In this document: in pieces, positions 18,706 through 29,080 of the stretch
Position numbering within the stretch: the first letter of the stretch is position 1
Layout of the letters: the number at the start of each line of letters is the position of its first letter
Assembly: GCF_000016665.1 (NCBI RefSeq)
Contig: NC_009523.1
Location: 3,162,001-3,226,000, forward strand
Direction of reading: 5' to 3'
DNA from: Roseiflexus sp. RS-1
GTDB lineage: Bacteria > Chloroflexota > Chloroflexia > Chloroflexales > Roseiflexaceae
DNA length: 64,000 nucleotides
Program-made: the position numbers and the translations under genes
Notes under the pieces: model-generated
Databases searched by the model: none
Told to the model about the DNA's origin: nothing
Seen by the model: the letters and a program-made list of their open reading frames with translations, nothing else

Positions 18706-18990
18706 ATGGCTCGAGCAATCTGGAATGGCGTCGTCATCGCAGAAAGCGATGCGACCATCGTCGTCGAAGGGAACCACTACTTTCCGCCGGAGTCGGTCAA
18801 GCAGGAGTATCTGCGCGAAAGCGCCACACATACGGTATGTAGCTGGAAAGGGGTTGCGAGTTACTACGATGTGGTCGTCAACGATGCGGTGAACCGCGAC
18901 GCTGCGTGGTACTACCCGGAACCGAAGGAAGGCGCACGCCGGATTGCCGGGTATATCGCCTTCTGGCGCGGCGTGAAAGTTGAAGCCTGA
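18706..18990 (+). CDS. DUF427 domain protein
   Basis: A 94-residue protein. The DUF427 pattern is clear: ARAIWNGVVIAESDATIVVEGNHYFP, SVKQEYLRES, THTVCSWKGVASYYDVVV and AWYYPEPKEGARRIAGYIAFW. These are small single-domain beta proteins, common in bacteria and fungi, without an established reaction. The ATG at 18706 begins the conserved region. It is transcribed divergently from the PP2C-like gene and has no close partner. Confidence 0.9.
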   Translation: MARAIWNGVVIAESDATIVVEGNHYFPPESVKQEYLRESATHTVCSWKGVASYYDVVVNDAVNRDAAWYYPEPKEGARRIAGYIAFWRGVKVEA

Positions 18991-19034
18991 GCATCGCCTG
19001 TCCCGACGTTGCCGGTGGAACGTGTGCGATGCTC
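18989..19034. terminator. Possible bidirectional terminator hairpin between convergent genes
   Basis: GAGCATCGC at 18989-18997 pairs perfectly with GCGATGCTC at 19026-19034. It lies right after the DUF427 stop and before the 3' end of the convergent LutC-like gene. The loop is long (28 nt) and there is no clear T-tract. A second, longer inverted repeat (ACCACAGAG ... CTCTGTGGT) follows at about 19050-19125. Confidence 0.35.
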
Positions 19035-19144
19035 CTCTACGAGAAAAACACACCACAGAGACGCCAGGCGCGAAGCGTTTTTCATCGATCGCTCGCTGCG
19101 TGCTCTGCGCCACTCTGTGGTGAAATGACCTCTTCGCAGGAGAC

Positions 19145-19846
19145 TCAAATAATTATTGTGTGCACTTCGCGCGGTCCGTGGACACCGAGCGTCAGAGTCA
19201 GTTCGATGTCAGCCGTGCGACTCGGACCGGTGATCAGGGTGAGAGCGCTGGCATCGGCAAACACATCGCCATACGTCTGTTTGATGCGCTCAATCGCTTC
19301 ACCCAACCCGCGCACGAACTGATCCCGACGCACAACGGCGATAAACACTGGCGCGAGCAGCGATGCCATCCGCGGTCGTCCGGCGCCGCTGTGAATGACC
19401 AGGGTTGCGCTCTCGGCAATCGCTACATCGACCCCGGAGATACATACCGGTGCGCGCTCGTGCGCCTGCAACAGCGCCGCGCGCTGCTCCGACACACCTG
19501 CAACCTGTCCATCAAGACAGGTCACCCCGCGCTGCTGGAGCAGTTCAGCGAGACCAGGCAGATTGATCCGCTCGAAGTCCCATGCAATAACTTCCCGCGC
19601 CTGATGCTGCTGAAGCACATCGGCGATGACCTCCAGCGCCGCTTCGTCATCGGCGCAGAAATGCGGGTATGCCTGGAGTTTCGTCAGTTCGGCGGCGAAC
19701 TGTTGCGCCAGGTCATCGTGGGTGACGGGATGGACGAAGGGAGGTGGGGTGTGCGGCGCGCGCGCCGATTCGGTGTCCAGAAACGGGCGGGTGGTGCGCA
19801 ACCCGGCGCGGATGCGCTCAATGATGCGTTCGCGGCTGTTGTTCAT
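19145..19846 (-). CDS. LutC/YkgG-type LUD-domain protein (lactate utilisation)
   Basis: A 233-residue protein with LUD-domain hallmarks: an N-terminal helical MNNSRERIIERIRAGL, then the GVDVAIAESATLVIHSGAGRPRMASLLAPVFIAVVRRDQFV block and the C-terminal LITGPSRTADIELTLTLGVHGPREVHTII segment, the most conserved region of LutC. LutC works with LutA and LutB in oxidation of L-lactate to pyruvate. Neither partner is adjacent here, so the gene appears alone and its role is less certain than its family. Confidence 0.88.
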   Translation of the reverse strand: MNNSRERIIERIRAGLRTTRPFLDTESARAPHTPPPFVHPVTHDDLAQQFAAELTKLQAYPHFCADDEAALEVIADVLQQHQAREVIAWDFERINLPGLAELLQQRGVTCLDGQVAGVSEQRAALLQAHERAPVCISGVDVAIAESATLVIHSGAGRPRMASLLAPVFIAVVRRDQFVRGLGEAIERIKQTYGDVFADASALTLITGPSRTADIELTLTLGVHGPREVHTIII

Positions 19847-19998
19847 ACCTGTGCTCGCTATCGAAAGGAAACAATGTGTGCAATACCATTATAGAATAGA
19901 TCAGGTTTCGTATGCGTTTCATCATAGCGATACCGGATGCGGCGTGATAGAATGCAACGATGAGAAGTGCAGTCGCGCTGTCGCCGGAGGGTTTTGCT

Positions 19999-21087
19999 AT
20001 GAGACGCCTGATCGCCGCCTTCACCCACGTTAACGCGCGCTCCCCCGATAAACGACGACGCGGACGTATTCTGGTCACCATCTGTTTTGGCGTTGTGGCG
20101 CTTTTGCTGAGTGTCGGCATGGGATTGACCCTGATGCAACCGTCTGTCGGGCGGTTTGTCAATCTGGGGCTTGCCGTGCTGGTGTTTACTGTGGCGGGAG
20201 TGTTGGGACGCAAGGGATTCGTTGGCGTCGGAGCGTATGTGCTGATTGTCGTCAGCATCATTGGTGCGATCAGTGGTGTGATTCTTAATCCTACATCACC
20301 GTTCAATACGTTCTATCTCATTGTCAGCGTGTTGCTCGCCAGCGTTCTTCTCCCTCCGCGTCAGATCTGGATCGTGCTCGGCGTCTGTCTGGCAGCGCTT
20401 GCGGGTGTTGTGACAGTGGTTCCTCCTGAGATCCGCGCCGCTTCCAGGCTCAACCTGGCGGCTGCGAACCTGACCGTCCTGCTGATCGTCAGCGCGTTTA
20501 TTTCCTTCATTGGATCGCAGAGCCTTTCGGAGGCGCTGGCAGCGGCGGACGACGCCCGTCAGCGCGCCGAGGAAGCGAACCGGCAACTTGAGATTGCCAA
20601 TGCGACGCTGGAGTCGCGGGTCGAAGAACGAACGGCGGAGTTGCGCCGTCTCACCGATGAGCAGCAGGCAGCTCTCGCCCGCCTGGAAGAGAGCCTCGAG
20701 GCGCAGCAGCGCCTGAACCAGATGATCGCAGAACTTGCGGCGCCGGTCATTCCTGTCACCGACGACACGCTCATTATCCCGCTGATCGGCAACATCGACA
20801 GCGCCCGGGTGTACCACCTGCTCAACTCGGCGCTTCAATCGATCGAGCAGACCCGCGCTCGCACCCTGATCATCGACATTACCGGCGTGGCAGTCATTGA
20901 CAGTCACGTTGCCGCTGCGCTGGTGCAGGTGGCGGAGGCGGCTCGTCTGATGGGCGCCGAAACCATTCTTGCCGGGATTCGCCCCGAAGTTGCGCAGACG
21001 CTCATCGGGCTTGGCGCGTCACTGGCGGGGCTGCGCACTGCGGCGACATTGCAGGCGGCGTTGAAACCCAGCCGAAACGGCAGATAG
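19999..21087 (+). CDS. Membrane-anchored STAS-domain protein (RsbR-like regulator)
   Basis: A 362-residue protein. Residues 25-175 hold about five to six hydrophobic segments (ILVTICFGVVALLLSVGMG, LGLAVLVFTVAGVLG, AYVLIVVSIIGAISGVIL and others). A long coiled coil follows (residues about 180-250, with ESRVEERTAELRRLTDEQ typical of sensor linkers), then a C-terminal STAS domain (PVIPVTDDTLIIPLIGNIDS ... TLIIDITGVAVIDSHVAAALV). RsbR-type STAS proteins act in stressosome-like partner switching, with Ser/Thr phosphorylation on the STAS helix. The ATG at 19999 has GGAGG ten bases upstream; an ATG at 19960 is in frame but has no site. No kinase or phosphatase partner is next to it. Confidence 0.85.
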   Translation: MRRLIAAFTHVNARSPDKRRRGRILVTICFGVVALLLSVGMGLTLMQPSVGRFVNLGLAVLVFTVAGVLGRKGFVGVGAYVLIVVSIIGAISGVILNPTSPFNTFYLIVSVLLASVLLPPRQIWIVLGVCLAALAGVVTVVPPEIRAASRLNLAAANLTVLLIVSAFISFIGSQSLSEALAAADDARQRAEEANRQLEIANATLESRVEERTAELRRLTDEQQAALARLEESLEAQQRLNQMIAELAAPVIPVTDDTLIIPLIGNIDSARVYHLLNSALQSIEQTRARTLIIDITGVAVIDSHVAAALVQVAEAARLMGAETILAGIRPEVAQTLIGLGASLAGLRTAATLQAALKPSRNGR

Positions 21088-21206
21088 CGTCGATTCTGTA
21101 TCATGTGGTTACATCAATTAACTATATCGGTAAGGTGGCACATATATCCGGCAGCAAGTTGATGCGCCGTAGGAGCGCAGCGGCGCTGCGCCCCTGCAAC
21201 GCCCGA

Positions 21207-22316
21207 TCACCGGGTTCGATACGATCCCAGGTAGCGTTGAACCAGGCTCAGCCCAAACTCGTTCTGGAGCATGGTGCGTGCGCCTTCGGCGGTCGCTTCA
21301 AGCGCGCGCCCGGTCTGACGACAGATGGCGTCCGCCAGGAATTGGGGTAGCGGCTCCTGGAGCGCCCCCAGGCGGAGCGCTGCGCGGAATGTCGCCAGCA
21401 CCGCCCCAAGCGGCTCGCGGGCGATCAGGGCGGACGGCAGTTCGATGCGGTAGGCTGGCGCAGCAGCGTCGGGGCGGTAGTAGATGACGTACAACTGACC
21501 ATACGCCTGTTCGATGACAGCCCGGCGTTCGGCAAAATCCTTCAGACGCGGCGAACGATACCCGGTCAGTAAATGGGGGCGATCACGGCGGATGAGCGGC
21601 ACCGGCAGCGTATACTCCCCCGGTTCCAGCACCGTGCTCCACAACGTCCGGTCGGTTACCGTCCCTGAGAGATGCGGCGCGAGTTGCGCCACGTCGTCGG
21701 CGGCGGTCGCCAGTTTGGGATGGGCGATGACTCGACGGGAAGAAAGCACCGCGCGCCAGTCTTCGTCGGCAAAAAACGCGGTCAGCATATCGTCGAATGG
21801 CGTCCACCACGCCGCCATGCGCCCACGACGGGCATCCTGCGCGTGACGCACCAGCAGACGGTTGATCTCCAGCAGCACCGAATAGAATGACCCATCGAGA
21901 ATGAAGAGGCCGCTGGTTGTAGCACGGATGCGCTTTGCCAGCAGGCGCAGTTCCATCACCGTGCGTGCGCCGCCGATGATCGTCTCCAGTTCTTCGACCG
22001 GCGGCATCAACTGCACCAGCACGTCCTGATCGGTCAGTGTAGCGTCCTCGACCGCAACCGCAGCAATTGCGGCGAACGTTGCACCAGCAGCCGGCACCAT
22101 CGCGTGGGCGCCATCGACGGCGCACAGGCGGCGCACCGGTCCGTCCGGTGCAGGATGAATGCGGCGCGCCAGCGCACCCCGCAAACGGTCACGATCCCCT
22201 TCAAGCTGAATCAGTGTGGCGCGGCACGCCCCGACGCAGGCGTTGATTGCGCTCAGGACCGCAGCCGGAAGGTCGGCAGTGGTGAGCGAGGGTTTGACTG
22301 GAGAAGGCGTGGTCAT
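21207..22316 (-). CDS. nurA: NurA-domain 5'-3' nuclease
   Basis: A 369-residue protein. NurA signatures are an N-terminal AVDGAH motif (about residue 67), a second LFILDGSFYSVL (Asp near 139) and the late HLLTGYRSPRLKDFAE and QLYVIYYRP segments. NurA nucleases use a metal bound by these Asp residues and work with the HerA/FtsK-like helicase in end resection. No herA is seen next to it. A truncated nucleotidyltransferase lies just upstream on the same strand. Confidence 0.8.
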   Translation of the reverse strand: MTTPSPVKPSLTTADLPAAVLSAINACVGACRATLIQLEGDRDRLRGALARRIHPAPDGPVRRLCAVDGAHAMVPAAGATFAAIAAVAVEDATLTDQDVLVQLMPPVEELETIIGGARTVMELRLLAKRIRATTSGLFILDGSFYSVLLEINRLLVRHAQDARRGRMAAWWTPFDDMLTAFFADEDWRAVLSSRRVIAHPKLATAADDVAQLAPHLSGTVTDRTLWSTVLEPGEYTLPVPLIRRDRPHLLTGYRSPRLKDFAERRAVIEQAYGQLYVIYYRPDAAAPAYRIELPSALIAREPLGAVLATFRAALRLGALQEPLPQFLADAICRQTGRALEATAEGARTMLQNEFGLSLVQRYLGSYRTR

Positions 22317-22347
22317 AAGCGTTGCCGGGCGCAGGCTTGCGCTTCAG

Positions 22348-22497
22348 TCATCTTCCTGGCGGGGCGGACACATCCACGTCGCTGTCGGGGCGGAAGTCGT
22401 CCCGCAGGGCCGAGCCGAAGATCGCGAGTTCTCTGATCCCCCAGCGCTGGCAGAAGGCGGCGATCTCGTCATGCGGGATGTCGATCTTGAGCGGCAT
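22348..22497 (-). pseudogene. Truncated minimal nucleotidyltransferase (MNT-like)
   Basis: Only 49 residues: [15 protein letters not shown], followed by [16 protein letters not shown] and [12 protein letters not shown]. The [16 protein letters not shown] segment is the polymerase-beta-fold GSx10DxD signature of MNT antitoxin-type enzymes, which are normally about 100 residues. The frame stops right after the DxD, so the third acidic residue and the C-terminal strands are missing. No HEPN partner follows. An upstream ATG at 22554 would add 19 residues. Read as a remnant of a MNT/HEPN-type module. Confidence 0.6.
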
Positions 22498-22846
22498 ACC
22501 GGCAACTTCTCTATAACGCAGGATGTGGTGTGCATTGTAGAGCAAACGTGCCATGATTGCAACGTTACCGGGTCACAGCAACCTTTCCAGGCATGATCTT
22601 TCGACAGATCAAGACGCCGTTCGACTATACCGAACATCGATCTGGAAGTCCGGCGGGATTGGTGGTAGCCTTAAGCCATCACGACAACTTCATCTCAACC
22701 AATCGTCTCCGCGCACATCATTTCGTCTACGCAATGAATGAACGTAAGGAGGTGGCACAGTGCCGCGAGGCAGGCGGCTACGGCTGGTATTCCCTTTCCA
22801 CTGAACGGCGTCAATGGAGATAGTGCGAGCAAAGGGAGGTCAACGA

Positions 22847-24412
22847 ATGACCGTCGAAACAGTAGAGCGAACGACACTGCCCCTCACCGGCGAGGAGTAT
22901 CTGGAAAGTCTGCGGGATGGGCGCGAAATCTGGATCTATGGCGAGCGAGTCAAAGATATCACCACCCATCCGGCGTTCCGCAACGCAACCCGTATGGTTG
23001 CCCGCCTCTACGATGCACTGCATGACCCTGAGAAGCAGGCGGTGCTGACCTGTCCGACCGATACCGGCAACGGCGGCTTTACGCACAAGTTTTTCCGCGC
23101 GTCGCGCAGCGCGGAGGAATTGGTTGGCGCACGCGATGCAATTGCCGAGTGGGCGCGGTTGACGTATGGCTGGATGGGGCGCAGTCCTGATTACAAAGCC
23201 GCCTTTCTGGCGACGCTCGGCGCGAATGCGGAGTTCTACACCCCCTATCAGGAAAATGCACGCCGCTGGTACCGCGAGTCGCAGGAGCGAGTGCTCTACT
23301 TCAACCATGCGATTGTCAACCCGCCGATTGATCGCAACCGCTCCCCGGATGAAGTCCGTGACGTGTACATGCACGTCGAGCGCGAGACCGATGCCGGATT
23401 GATCGTCAGCGGCGCCAAGGTGGTCGCCACCGGCTCGGCGCTGACCCACTACAATTTCATTGCCCACTACGGTCCACTGCCGATCAAGAGCAAAGAGTTC
23501 GCCCTGATCTTCATCGTGCCGATGGATGCGCCGGGCGTCAAACTGATCGCCCGCCCGTCGTATGAGATGGCGGCGGAGGTGATGGGCAGCCCATTCGATT
23601 ATCCGCTTTCGAGTCGCCTCGATGAGAATGACTCGGTGATGGTCTTCGACCAGGTGCTGATCCCCTGGGAGAATGTCTTTGTCTACGGCGATGTTGAGAA
23701 GGTGAATGCCTTCTTCCCGCTCTCCGGCTTTATTCCGCGCTTCACGTTCCACGGCTGCACCCGCATGGCGGTGAAACTCGACTTTATCGCCGGTCTGTTC
23801 CTGAAGGCGATCGACGCAACAGGGGCGAAGGATTTTCGCGGCGTTCAGGCGCGCGTCGGCGAGGTGCTTGCCTGGCGGAACCTGTTCTGGGCGATCAGCG
23901 ACGCCATGGCGCGCACGCCGATTCCCTGGAACGAGGGGGCGGTGCTGCCGAATCTGGATTACGGTCTGGCGTATCGCGTCTTCGCCACCGTCGCGTATCC
24001 GCGCATCAAGGAACTGATCGAGAATGATGTCGCCAGCGCGCTCATCTATCTCAACTCGCACGCCGTCGATTTCAAGACGCCGGAAATACGCGGCTACCTG
24101 GATAAGTATCTGCGCGGGTCGAACGGCTACTCGTCGCTGGATCGCGTCAAACTGATGAAGTTGTTGTGGGATGCGATCGGTTCGGAGTTTGGCGGACGGC
24201 ACGAACTCTATGAGCGGAACTATGCCGGCAACCACGAGAACATTCGCCTGGAAGTGTTGCTGACGGCGATGGCAACCGGCGCTGCCGATCGCTACAAAGG
24301 ATTCGCCGATCAGTGTCTCAACGAGTACGATCTCGACGGCTGGACGGTTCCCGATCTGATCAACCCCGACGATGTGAATATCGTGATGCAACGGTTCGGC
24401 GCCAGACAGTAG
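22847..24412 (+). CDS. HpaB-type flavin-dependent aromatic monooxygenase, oxygenase component
   Basis: A 521-residue protein of the 4-hydroxyphenylacetate 3-monooxygenase/HpaB family. Recognisable parts are the N-terminal [23 protein letters not shown], the central [18 protein letters not shown] and [16 protein letters not shown]/substrate regions, and the C-terminal [28 protein letters not shown]-like block. Such enzymes use FADH2 from a separate reductase to ortho-hydroxylate phenols. A flavin reductase gene is at 28310 in the same operon, fitting a two-component system. AAAGGGAGG lies 5 bp before the ATG at 22847. The product would feed the next gene, catechol 2,3-dioxygenase; phenol or a substituted phenol is the likely substrate. 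Confidence 0.9.
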   Translation: MTVETVERTTLPLTGEEYLESLRDGREIWIYGERVKDITTHPAFRNATRMVARLYDALHDPEKQAVLTCPTDTGNGGFTHKFFRASRSAEELVGARDAIAEWARLTYGWMGRSPDYKAAFLATLGANAEFYTPYQENARRWYRESQERVLYFNHAIVNPPIDRNRSPDEVRDVYMHVERETDAGLIVSGAKVVATGSALTHYNFIAHYGPLPIKSKEFALIFIVPMDAPGVKLIARPSYEMAAEVMGSPFDYPLSSRLDENDSVMVFDQVLIPWENVFVYGDVEKVNAFFPLSGFIPRFTFHGCTRMAVKLDFIAGLFLKAIDATGAKDFRGVQARVGEVLAWRNLFWAISDAMARTPIPWNEGAVLPNLDYGLAYRVFATVAYPRIKELIENDVASALIYLNSHAVDFKTPEIRGYLDKYLRGSNGYSSLDRVKLMKLLWDAIGSEFGGRHELYERNYAGNHENIRLEVLLTAMATGAADRYKGFADQCLNEYDLDGWTVPDLINPDDVNIVMQRFGARQ

Positions 24413-24440
24413 GAGTTCCTGCAAAGAAGGAGGACAGACC

Positions 24441-25448
24441 ATGACTGACCACAAAGAACCGATCTTTGATGTCGCGCAACTGGCGCACGTCGAAATCCTC
24501 ACGCCAAAACTGAACGACACCCTCTGGTTCTTCAAAGATCTGCTGGGTCTCGAAGAGACGGAGCGCTCCGGGAAGTCAGTCTATTTGCGCGCGTATGAGG
24601 ATTATTACCATCACAGCCTGAAGGTTACCGAGGCGGATCAGCCCGGTTTGGGGCATGTCGCTTGGCGGGTGACGTCGCCGCAGGCGCTCGAGCGCCGGGT
24701 GCAGGCGATTGAAGCGGTTGGTCTGGGGCGCGGGTGGATCGATGGCGATCATGGGCATGGGCGCGCCTATCAGTTCACCACCCCCGATGGGCATATGATG
24801 GAACTGTTCTGGGATGTGGAGTATTTCCAGGCGCCCGAAACGATGCGCACGGAACTGCTCAATCGTCCGCAGAAACGCCCGCTGCGCGGCGTGCCGGTGC
24901 GCCGGATCGATCACGTCAACCTGCTGTGCCAGAACGTCACGCCCAACAAGCAGTTCCTGATGGATCAACTCGGTTTTCGCCTGCGCGAGCACATTATTCT
25001 GAACGATGGCTCCGAAGCCGGCGCCTGGCTCAGCGTCAGCCCGCTCGTTCACGAGATAGCGACCATGCGTGACGCAACCGGCGCGAAGGGTCGCCTGCAC
25101 CACATCTGCTACTGGTACGGCATTCCGCAGCACCTCTCAGACATTGCCGACGTGTTCTCCGATTACGGTATTACAATTGAAGCCGGACCGGGCAAGCACG
25201 GGATCAGTCAGGCGCTCTTCATGTATGTGTTCGAGCCGGGCGGCAACCGCGTCGAACTGTTCGGCGACGCTGGCTACCTGATCTTCGATCCGGACTGGAA
25301 GCCGATCACCTGGCACGAGTCGAACCTGGCGAAGGGCATCATCTGGTTCGGTTCGCCGCTGCCTGCCGAGTATTTCATGTACGGCACGCCGCCGGTGCAG
25401 AAGGAGTCGCAGGAGCGCGCCGAGGAGGAGCTGGTCGGGGCGAATTGA
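24441..25448 (+). CDS. Catechol 2,3-dioxygenase (two-domain type I extradiol dioxygenase)
   Basis: A 335-residue protein with two vicinal-oxygen-chelate domains. Metal ligands are read as His158 (RIDHVNLL), His220 or 221 (GRLHHICYW) and Glu272 (NRVELFG), spaced as in XylE-type enzymes. The N-terminal domain keeps [22 protein letters not shown]. The C-terminus continues past the metal Glu with [15 protein letters not shown] and a Glu-rich tail. It opens catechol between C2 and C3 to 2-hydroxymuconic semialdehyde using Fe(II). It lies 28 bp after the hpaB-like gene, with a GAAGGAGG site. Confidence 0.93.
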   Translation: MTDHKEPIFDVAQLAHVEILTPKLNDTLWFFKDLLGLEETERSGKSVYLRAYEDYYHHSLKVTEADQPGLGHVAWRVTSPQALERRVQAIEAVGLGRGWIDGDHGHGRAYQFTTPDGHMMELFWDVEYFQAPETMRTELLNRPQKRPLRGVPVRRIDHVNLLCQNVTPNKQFLMDQLGFRLREHIILNDGSEAGAWLSVSPLVHEIATMRDATGAKGRLHHICYWYGIPQHLSDIADVFSDYGITIEAGPGKHGISQALFMYVFEPGGNRVELFGDAGYLIFDPDWKPITWHESNLAKGIIWFGSPLPAEYFMYGTPPVQKESQERAEEELVGAN

Positions 25449-25604
25449 TCCCCCTGACGAAGGTGATGGTTCCATCGGATGTCGGGGCGCCCCCCGTGGG
25501 CGCCCGGATGTCGGGGCGCCTCTTGTGGACGCCTCCTGCGAGTCCCCGAATATGACCGTCACCAGAATGTGTACGCAACCAACAGGAACAAAGGTGTACC
25601 TGCC

Positions 25605-26381
25605 ATGCTCCAGACACTCCAGAAAGCCGTCGAAGTTCTGAGTCTCTTCTCACCGACGCATCCTGAGTGGACGGTCGGTGACATCGCTCGCGCGCTTGAA
25701 CAGCCAAAATCGAGCACCTCGGAGTTGTTGAGCAGCATGGCGGGACAGGGATTACTGCGCCGCACCGGTCCAGGACGGTACCGTCTGGGGTGGCGGTTGC
25801 TCGAATTCGGTCAGACCCTGCTCAAGACGACCGAGTTCCGCGCCGAGGCGCGCCAGGTGATGGAAGAGGTTGTGGCGCGTTGGGGCGAAACGATGCACCT
25901 TGCAGTTCTGGAGAACGGTCAGGTCATCTACATTGAAAAACTCGAAGGAACGCATGCGGTTCACATTTCGCTTTCGGGGGTCGGTGCGCGTCTGCCGGCG
26001 CACTGTAGCGGCGTTGGCAAAGTGTTGCTCGCGCATGCGCCGTGGAGCGAGGTCGCGCAGATCCTCGAACAGCAGGGCATGCAAGCATTCACGCCCAACA
26101 CCATCACCACCCCGGAAGAACTGGCACGCGAACTGGATCAGGTGCGGCAACGCGGCTATGCGTGCGATCAGGAAGAAATTTCGATCGGTCTGTGTTGCGT
26201 TGCCGCGCCGATCTACAACTTTGAAGGGCGTGTGATCGCAGCGATGAGCATTTCGCTGCCGACGCATCGCTTCCAGGCGCAGCGCGCCGGTTATGTTGCA
26301 CTCATTGTAGAGGCGGCTCAGCGTGTCTCCGAAAACCTGGGCTACCACAGAGGAATGCCTCGATGGGCGATGAAACGATAA
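25605..26381 (+). CDS. IclR-family transcriptional regulator
   Basis: A 258-residue protein with an N-terminal winged helix ([36 protein letters not shown], residues about 2-60) and the C-terminal IclR effector domain ([45 protein letters not shown]). IclR members often control aromatic catabolism. This gene is inside the meta-cleavage operon on the same strand, and its stop overlaps the start of the acetaldehyde dehydrogenase gene by 19 bp. The 156 bp before it hold two GATGTCGGGGCGCC-type direct repeats (25478-25545) but no clear operator. Confidence 0.92.
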   Translation: MLQTLQKAVEVLSLFSPTHPEWTVGDIARALEQPKSSTSELLSSMAGQGLLRRTGPGRYRLGWRLLEFGQTLLKTTEFRAEARQVMEEVVARWGETMHLAVLENGQVIYIEKLEGTHAVHISLSGVGARLPAHCSGVGKVLLAHAPWSEVAQILEQQGMQAFTPNTITTPEELARELDQVRQRGYACDQEEISIGLCCVAAPIYNFEGRVIAAMSISLPTHRFQAQRAGYVALIVEAAQRVSENLGYHRGMPRWAMKR

Positions 26382-27280
26382 AGGTTGCCATCCTCGGATC
26401 CGGCAATATCGGAACCGACCTCATGTACAAACTGCTCGATCACCCCGGTTCAATGGAACTTGTGCTGCTGGCAGGGATCGATCCGCACTCCGAAGGATTG
26501 GCGCGCGCGCGCAGCCTCGGAGTGGCGACCAGCGATCAGGGTATCGCAGCAGTGCTGGAACGACCAGAGATCCAGATCGTTTTCGATGCGACCAGCGCAA
26601 AAGCGCACGTTCGCCATGCGAAACTGTTGCATGAAACCGGGCGGATTGCGATTGACCTGACGCCCGCTGCGCGCGGACCCTACGTTGTGCCGCCGGTCAA
26701 TCTCACGCAGCACCTCGATGCGCTGAATGTCAACCTGATCACCTGCGGCGGTCAGGCGACGATTCCGCTCGTCTATGCCGTGAGCCGTGTGACGCCGGTA
26801 TGCTATGCCGAGATCGTCAGTACGGTCGCCAGTCGTTCTGCAGGACCAGGCACACGCCAGAATATCGATGAGTTCACCTTTACCACCGCGCACGGTCTGG
26901 AGGTTATCGGCGGCGCGCAGCAGGGGAAGGCGATCATCATCCTCAACCCGGCGGAACCGCCGATCCTGATGCGGAACACGGTCTATGCCATCCCGGCAGG
27001 CGATTTCGATCCGGCGCAGGTGCGCGATTCCATCGAGGCGATAGTCGCTGAGGTGCAGCAGTATGTACCGGGATACCGGCTCACGAACCCGCCGGTCTTC
27101 AATATGCGCGAAACGCCATGGGGACGGAAGCCGGTGGTGACGGCGCTGCTGGAAGTCGAGGGGGCGGGACACTTTCTGCCGACCTATGCGGGGAACCTGG
27201 ACATTATGACCGCTTCGGCGCGCCGGGTTGGCGAGGTGTTCGCACAACAATTGCTGAGTCGTCGGGAGGTGCTCGTATGA
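26363..27280 (+). CDS. mhpF: Acetaldehyde dehydrogenase (acylating)
   Basis: A 305-residue protein. The N-terminal Rossmann motif is [18 protein letters not shown], and the catalytic cysteine is Cys128 in [18 protein letters not shown]. It also has the family segments [20 protein letters not shown] and [13 protein letters not shown]. It turns acetaldehyde into acetyl-CoA with NAD and CoA and normally forms a channelling complex with the aldolase encoded next. The stop overlaps the aldolase start as ATGA (27277-27280). Confidence 0.96.
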   Translation: MGDETIKVAILGSGNIGTDLMYKLLDHPGSMELVLLAGIDPHSEGLARARSLGVATSDQGIAAVLERPEIQIVFDATSAKAHVRHAKLLHETGRIAIDLTPAARGPYVVPPVNLTQHLDALNVNLITCGGQATIPLVYAVSRVTPVCYAEIVSTVASRSAGPGTRQNIDEFTFTTAHGLEVIGGAQQGKAIIILNPAEPPILMRNTVYAIPAGDFDPAQVRDSIEAIVAEVQQYVPGYRLTNPPVFNMRETPWGRKPVVTALLEVEGAGHFLPTYAGNLDIMTASARRVGEVFAQQLLSRREVLV

Positions 27281-28293
27281 ACGCGCCGCGCCTGACCGAT
27301 ACGACCCTCCGTGATGGATCGCACGCACTGGCGCATACCTTTACCCGTCAGCAGGTGCGTGATATTGTTCGCGCGCTGGATCGCGCCGGTGTGCCGGTGA
27401 TCGAAGTGACCCACGGCGATGGGTTGGCCGGTTCATCGCTCCAGTACGGTTTTTCGCGCGTGCCGGACCTCGACCTGATTGCCGAGGCGCGTGAGACGGC
27501 GGAACGGGCGCGTATTGCCGCGTTACTCCTCCCCGGCATTGGCACGCGCCGCGAACTGAGGGCCGCCGTCGAACGCGGCGTTCAGGTACTGCGGATCGCA
27601 ACCCAGTGCACAGAAGCGGATATCAGCGAAGAGCACTTCAAAATGGCGAAAGACATGGGGCTGGAGACAGTCGGCTTTCTGATGATGTCGCATATGAGAC
27701 CTCCTGAATTCCTTGCAGAACAGGCGCGTCTGATGGAGTCGTATGGCGCCGATTGCGTCTACGTGGTGGACTCGGCGGGCGCCATGCTGCCGCATGATGC
27801 GGCGGCGCGCGTCCAGGCGCTCAAGGCGGCGCTCACGGTGCAGGTCGGTTTCCATGCCCACAACAATCTGGGGTTGGGGATCGGCAACACCCTGGCGGCG
27901 CTGGAAGCAGGCGCAGACCAGATTGATGGATGTCTGCGGGGGTTGGGCGCCGGTGCGGGCAACGCCGCCACCGAGGTGCTGGCGGCGGTGCTCGACCGGC
28001 TGGGGATCAACCCTGGTCTCGATGTGCTGGCGCTCATGGACGCTGCCGAGTATGTGGTGGCGCCGATCATGCCATTTCAGCCCTTCCCCGACCGCGATGC
28101 AATCACGATCGGGTATGCCGGGGTCTACTCGACCTTTCTGCTGCATGCCAGGCGGATCGGAGAACAGTTGGGCGTCGATCCGCGCGCCATCCTGATTGAA
28201 CTGGGACGGCGTCAGACGGTTGCCGGGCAGGAAGACTGGATTCTTGATGTGGCGCTCGAACTGGTGCGCCAGCAGCAGACCACGCCAGTATGA
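27277..28293 (+). CDS. mhpE: 4-hydroxy-2-oxovalerate aldolase
   Basis: A 338-residue protein of the DmpG/MhpE type. [17 protein letters not shown] near the N-terminus gives the catalytic Arg-Asp pair, and [12 protein letters not shown] (His193, His195) gives the metal-binding Hx[20 protein letters not shown] is also typical. It splits 4-hydroxy-2-oxovalerate into pyruvate and acetaldehyde, which the previous gene's product converts. Together they complete meta-cleavage to pyruvate and acetyl-CoA. Confidence 0.96.
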   Translation: MNAPRLTDTTLRDGSHALAHTFTRQQVRDIVRALDRAGVPVIEVTHGDGLAGSSLQYGFSRVPDLDLIAEARETAERARIAALLLPGIGTRRELRAAVERGVQVLRIATQCTEADISEEHFKMAKDMGLETVGFLMMSHMRPPEFLAEQARLMESYGADCVYVVDSAGAMLPHDAAARVQALKAALTVQVGFHAHNNLGLGIGNTLAALEAGADQIDGCLRGLGAGAGNAATEVLAAVLDRLGINPGLDVLALMDAAEYVVAPIMPFQPFPDRDAITIGYAGVYSTFLLHARRIGEQLGVDPRAILIELGRRQTVAGQEDWILDVALELVRQQQTTPV

Positions 28294-28309
28294 ACCTCTG
28301 GAGAAATGC

Positions 28310-28855
28310 ATGACCGCACCAACCGACATCGCACCTGTCGCGTCTGTTCCGTTCGACTCGCGCCAGTTCCGCGCGACGATGGGCAAATTCGCTACCGGTG
28401 TCACGATTGTAACCACATACCACGAAGGGCAGTCGCACGGCATGACGGCAAACTCGTTTCTGTCGGTGTCGCTCGACCCGCCGCTGGTGCTGGTATCGGT
28501 CGCCACGCGCGCTCGCCTGCACGCGCTGCTGGCGCCGGGTTGTCATTATGGCGTCAGCGTCCTGGCGGATGACCAGGAGGCGCTGAGTCGTCACTTCGCC
28601 GGGCGTCCAATCGAAGGGCTGCACATTCCTTTCGTCTGGAAGCATGGCGTTCCGCTGATCGACAACGCACTGGCGCATGTCGTTGCGCGGGTGGTCGATG
28701 CGCATCCGGCAGGCGATCACACCCTGTACATCGGTCAGGTCGAGTATCTTTCGAGCCGTGATGGACCGCCGCTGCTCTTCTTTGCCGGAAAGTACGGGCG
28801 GATGGAGACGATCAGTGACGCCGGGGCGGAAGGTCCTTTCTGGTATCTCTGGTAG
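28310..28855 (+). CDS. Flavin reductase (HpaC/DIM6-NTAB type)
   Basis: A 181-residue flavin-reductase-like split-barrel protein: FRATMGKFATGVTIVTT, SHGMTANSFLSVSLDPPLVLVSVA, YGVSVLADDQEALSRHFAG and the C-terminal PLLFFAGKYGRM. These reductases supply reduced flavin to two-component monooxygenases. Location in the operon makes it the partner of the HpaB-like gene at 22847, although unusually it is six genes away from it. An upstream GGAGAAATG region supports the ATG at 28310. Confidence 0.92.
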   Translation: MTAPTDIAPVASVPFDSRQFRATMGKFATGVTIVTTYHEGQSHGMTANSFLSVSLDPPLVLVSVATRARLHALLAPGCHYGVSVLADDQEALSRHFAGRPIEGLHIPFVWKHGVPLIDNALAHVVARVVDAHPAGDHTLYIGQVEYLSSRDGPPLLFFAGKYGRMETISDAGAEGPFWYLW

Positions 28856-28867
28856 CAGGAGCGTCTC

Positions 28868-29080
28868 ATGCTGGTATTGCGGGTAACGATGGTCGAAGGG
28901 CGAACGGCGGAGCAGCGCGCGACGCTGATGCAGCGTCTTTCGGAGTGCGCCGCGCGCCACTTCGACCTGCCCCTGGAAGAAGTTCGCCTGGTGATCTATG
29001 AAATCCCAAAGACGCACTGGGGCGTTGGTGGGCGGTCACTGGCGGAGCGTGAGGGAGCAAGTCATGGAACTGAGCGCTGA
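28868..29080 (+). CDS. 4-oxalocrotonate tautomerase-like protein lacking Pro1
   Basis: A 70-residue protein with the 4-OT pattern MLVLRVTMVEGRTAEQR, then VRLVIYEIPKTHWGVGGRSLAER. The family's catalytic residue is Pro1, exposed after removal of Met. Here codon 2 is CTG (Leu) where CCG would be expected, so the canonical base is absent. The downstream conserved Arg and the WGVGG segment are kept. A second 4-OT-like gene with an intact Met-Pro start is at 32051 in the same operon. It may be a non-catalytic subunit of a heteromer, a changed-function enzyme, or use another start. Its 3' end overlaps the next gene by 17 bp. Confidence 0.8.
   Translation: MLVLRVTMVEGRTAEQRATLMQRLSECAARHFDLPLEEVRLVIYEIPKTHWGVGGRSLAEREGASHGTER

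Noticed and set aside
21208-21230. T-loop-like GGGTTCGATACGATCC segment suggesting a tRNA
   Set aside because: It is antisense to the C-terminal codons of NurA and no matching acceptor, D or anticodon stems are present.
22811-24535. Long open frame antisense to the HpaB-like gene (574 codons)
   Set aside because: High-GC shadow frame; the sense product matches the HpaB family over its full length.
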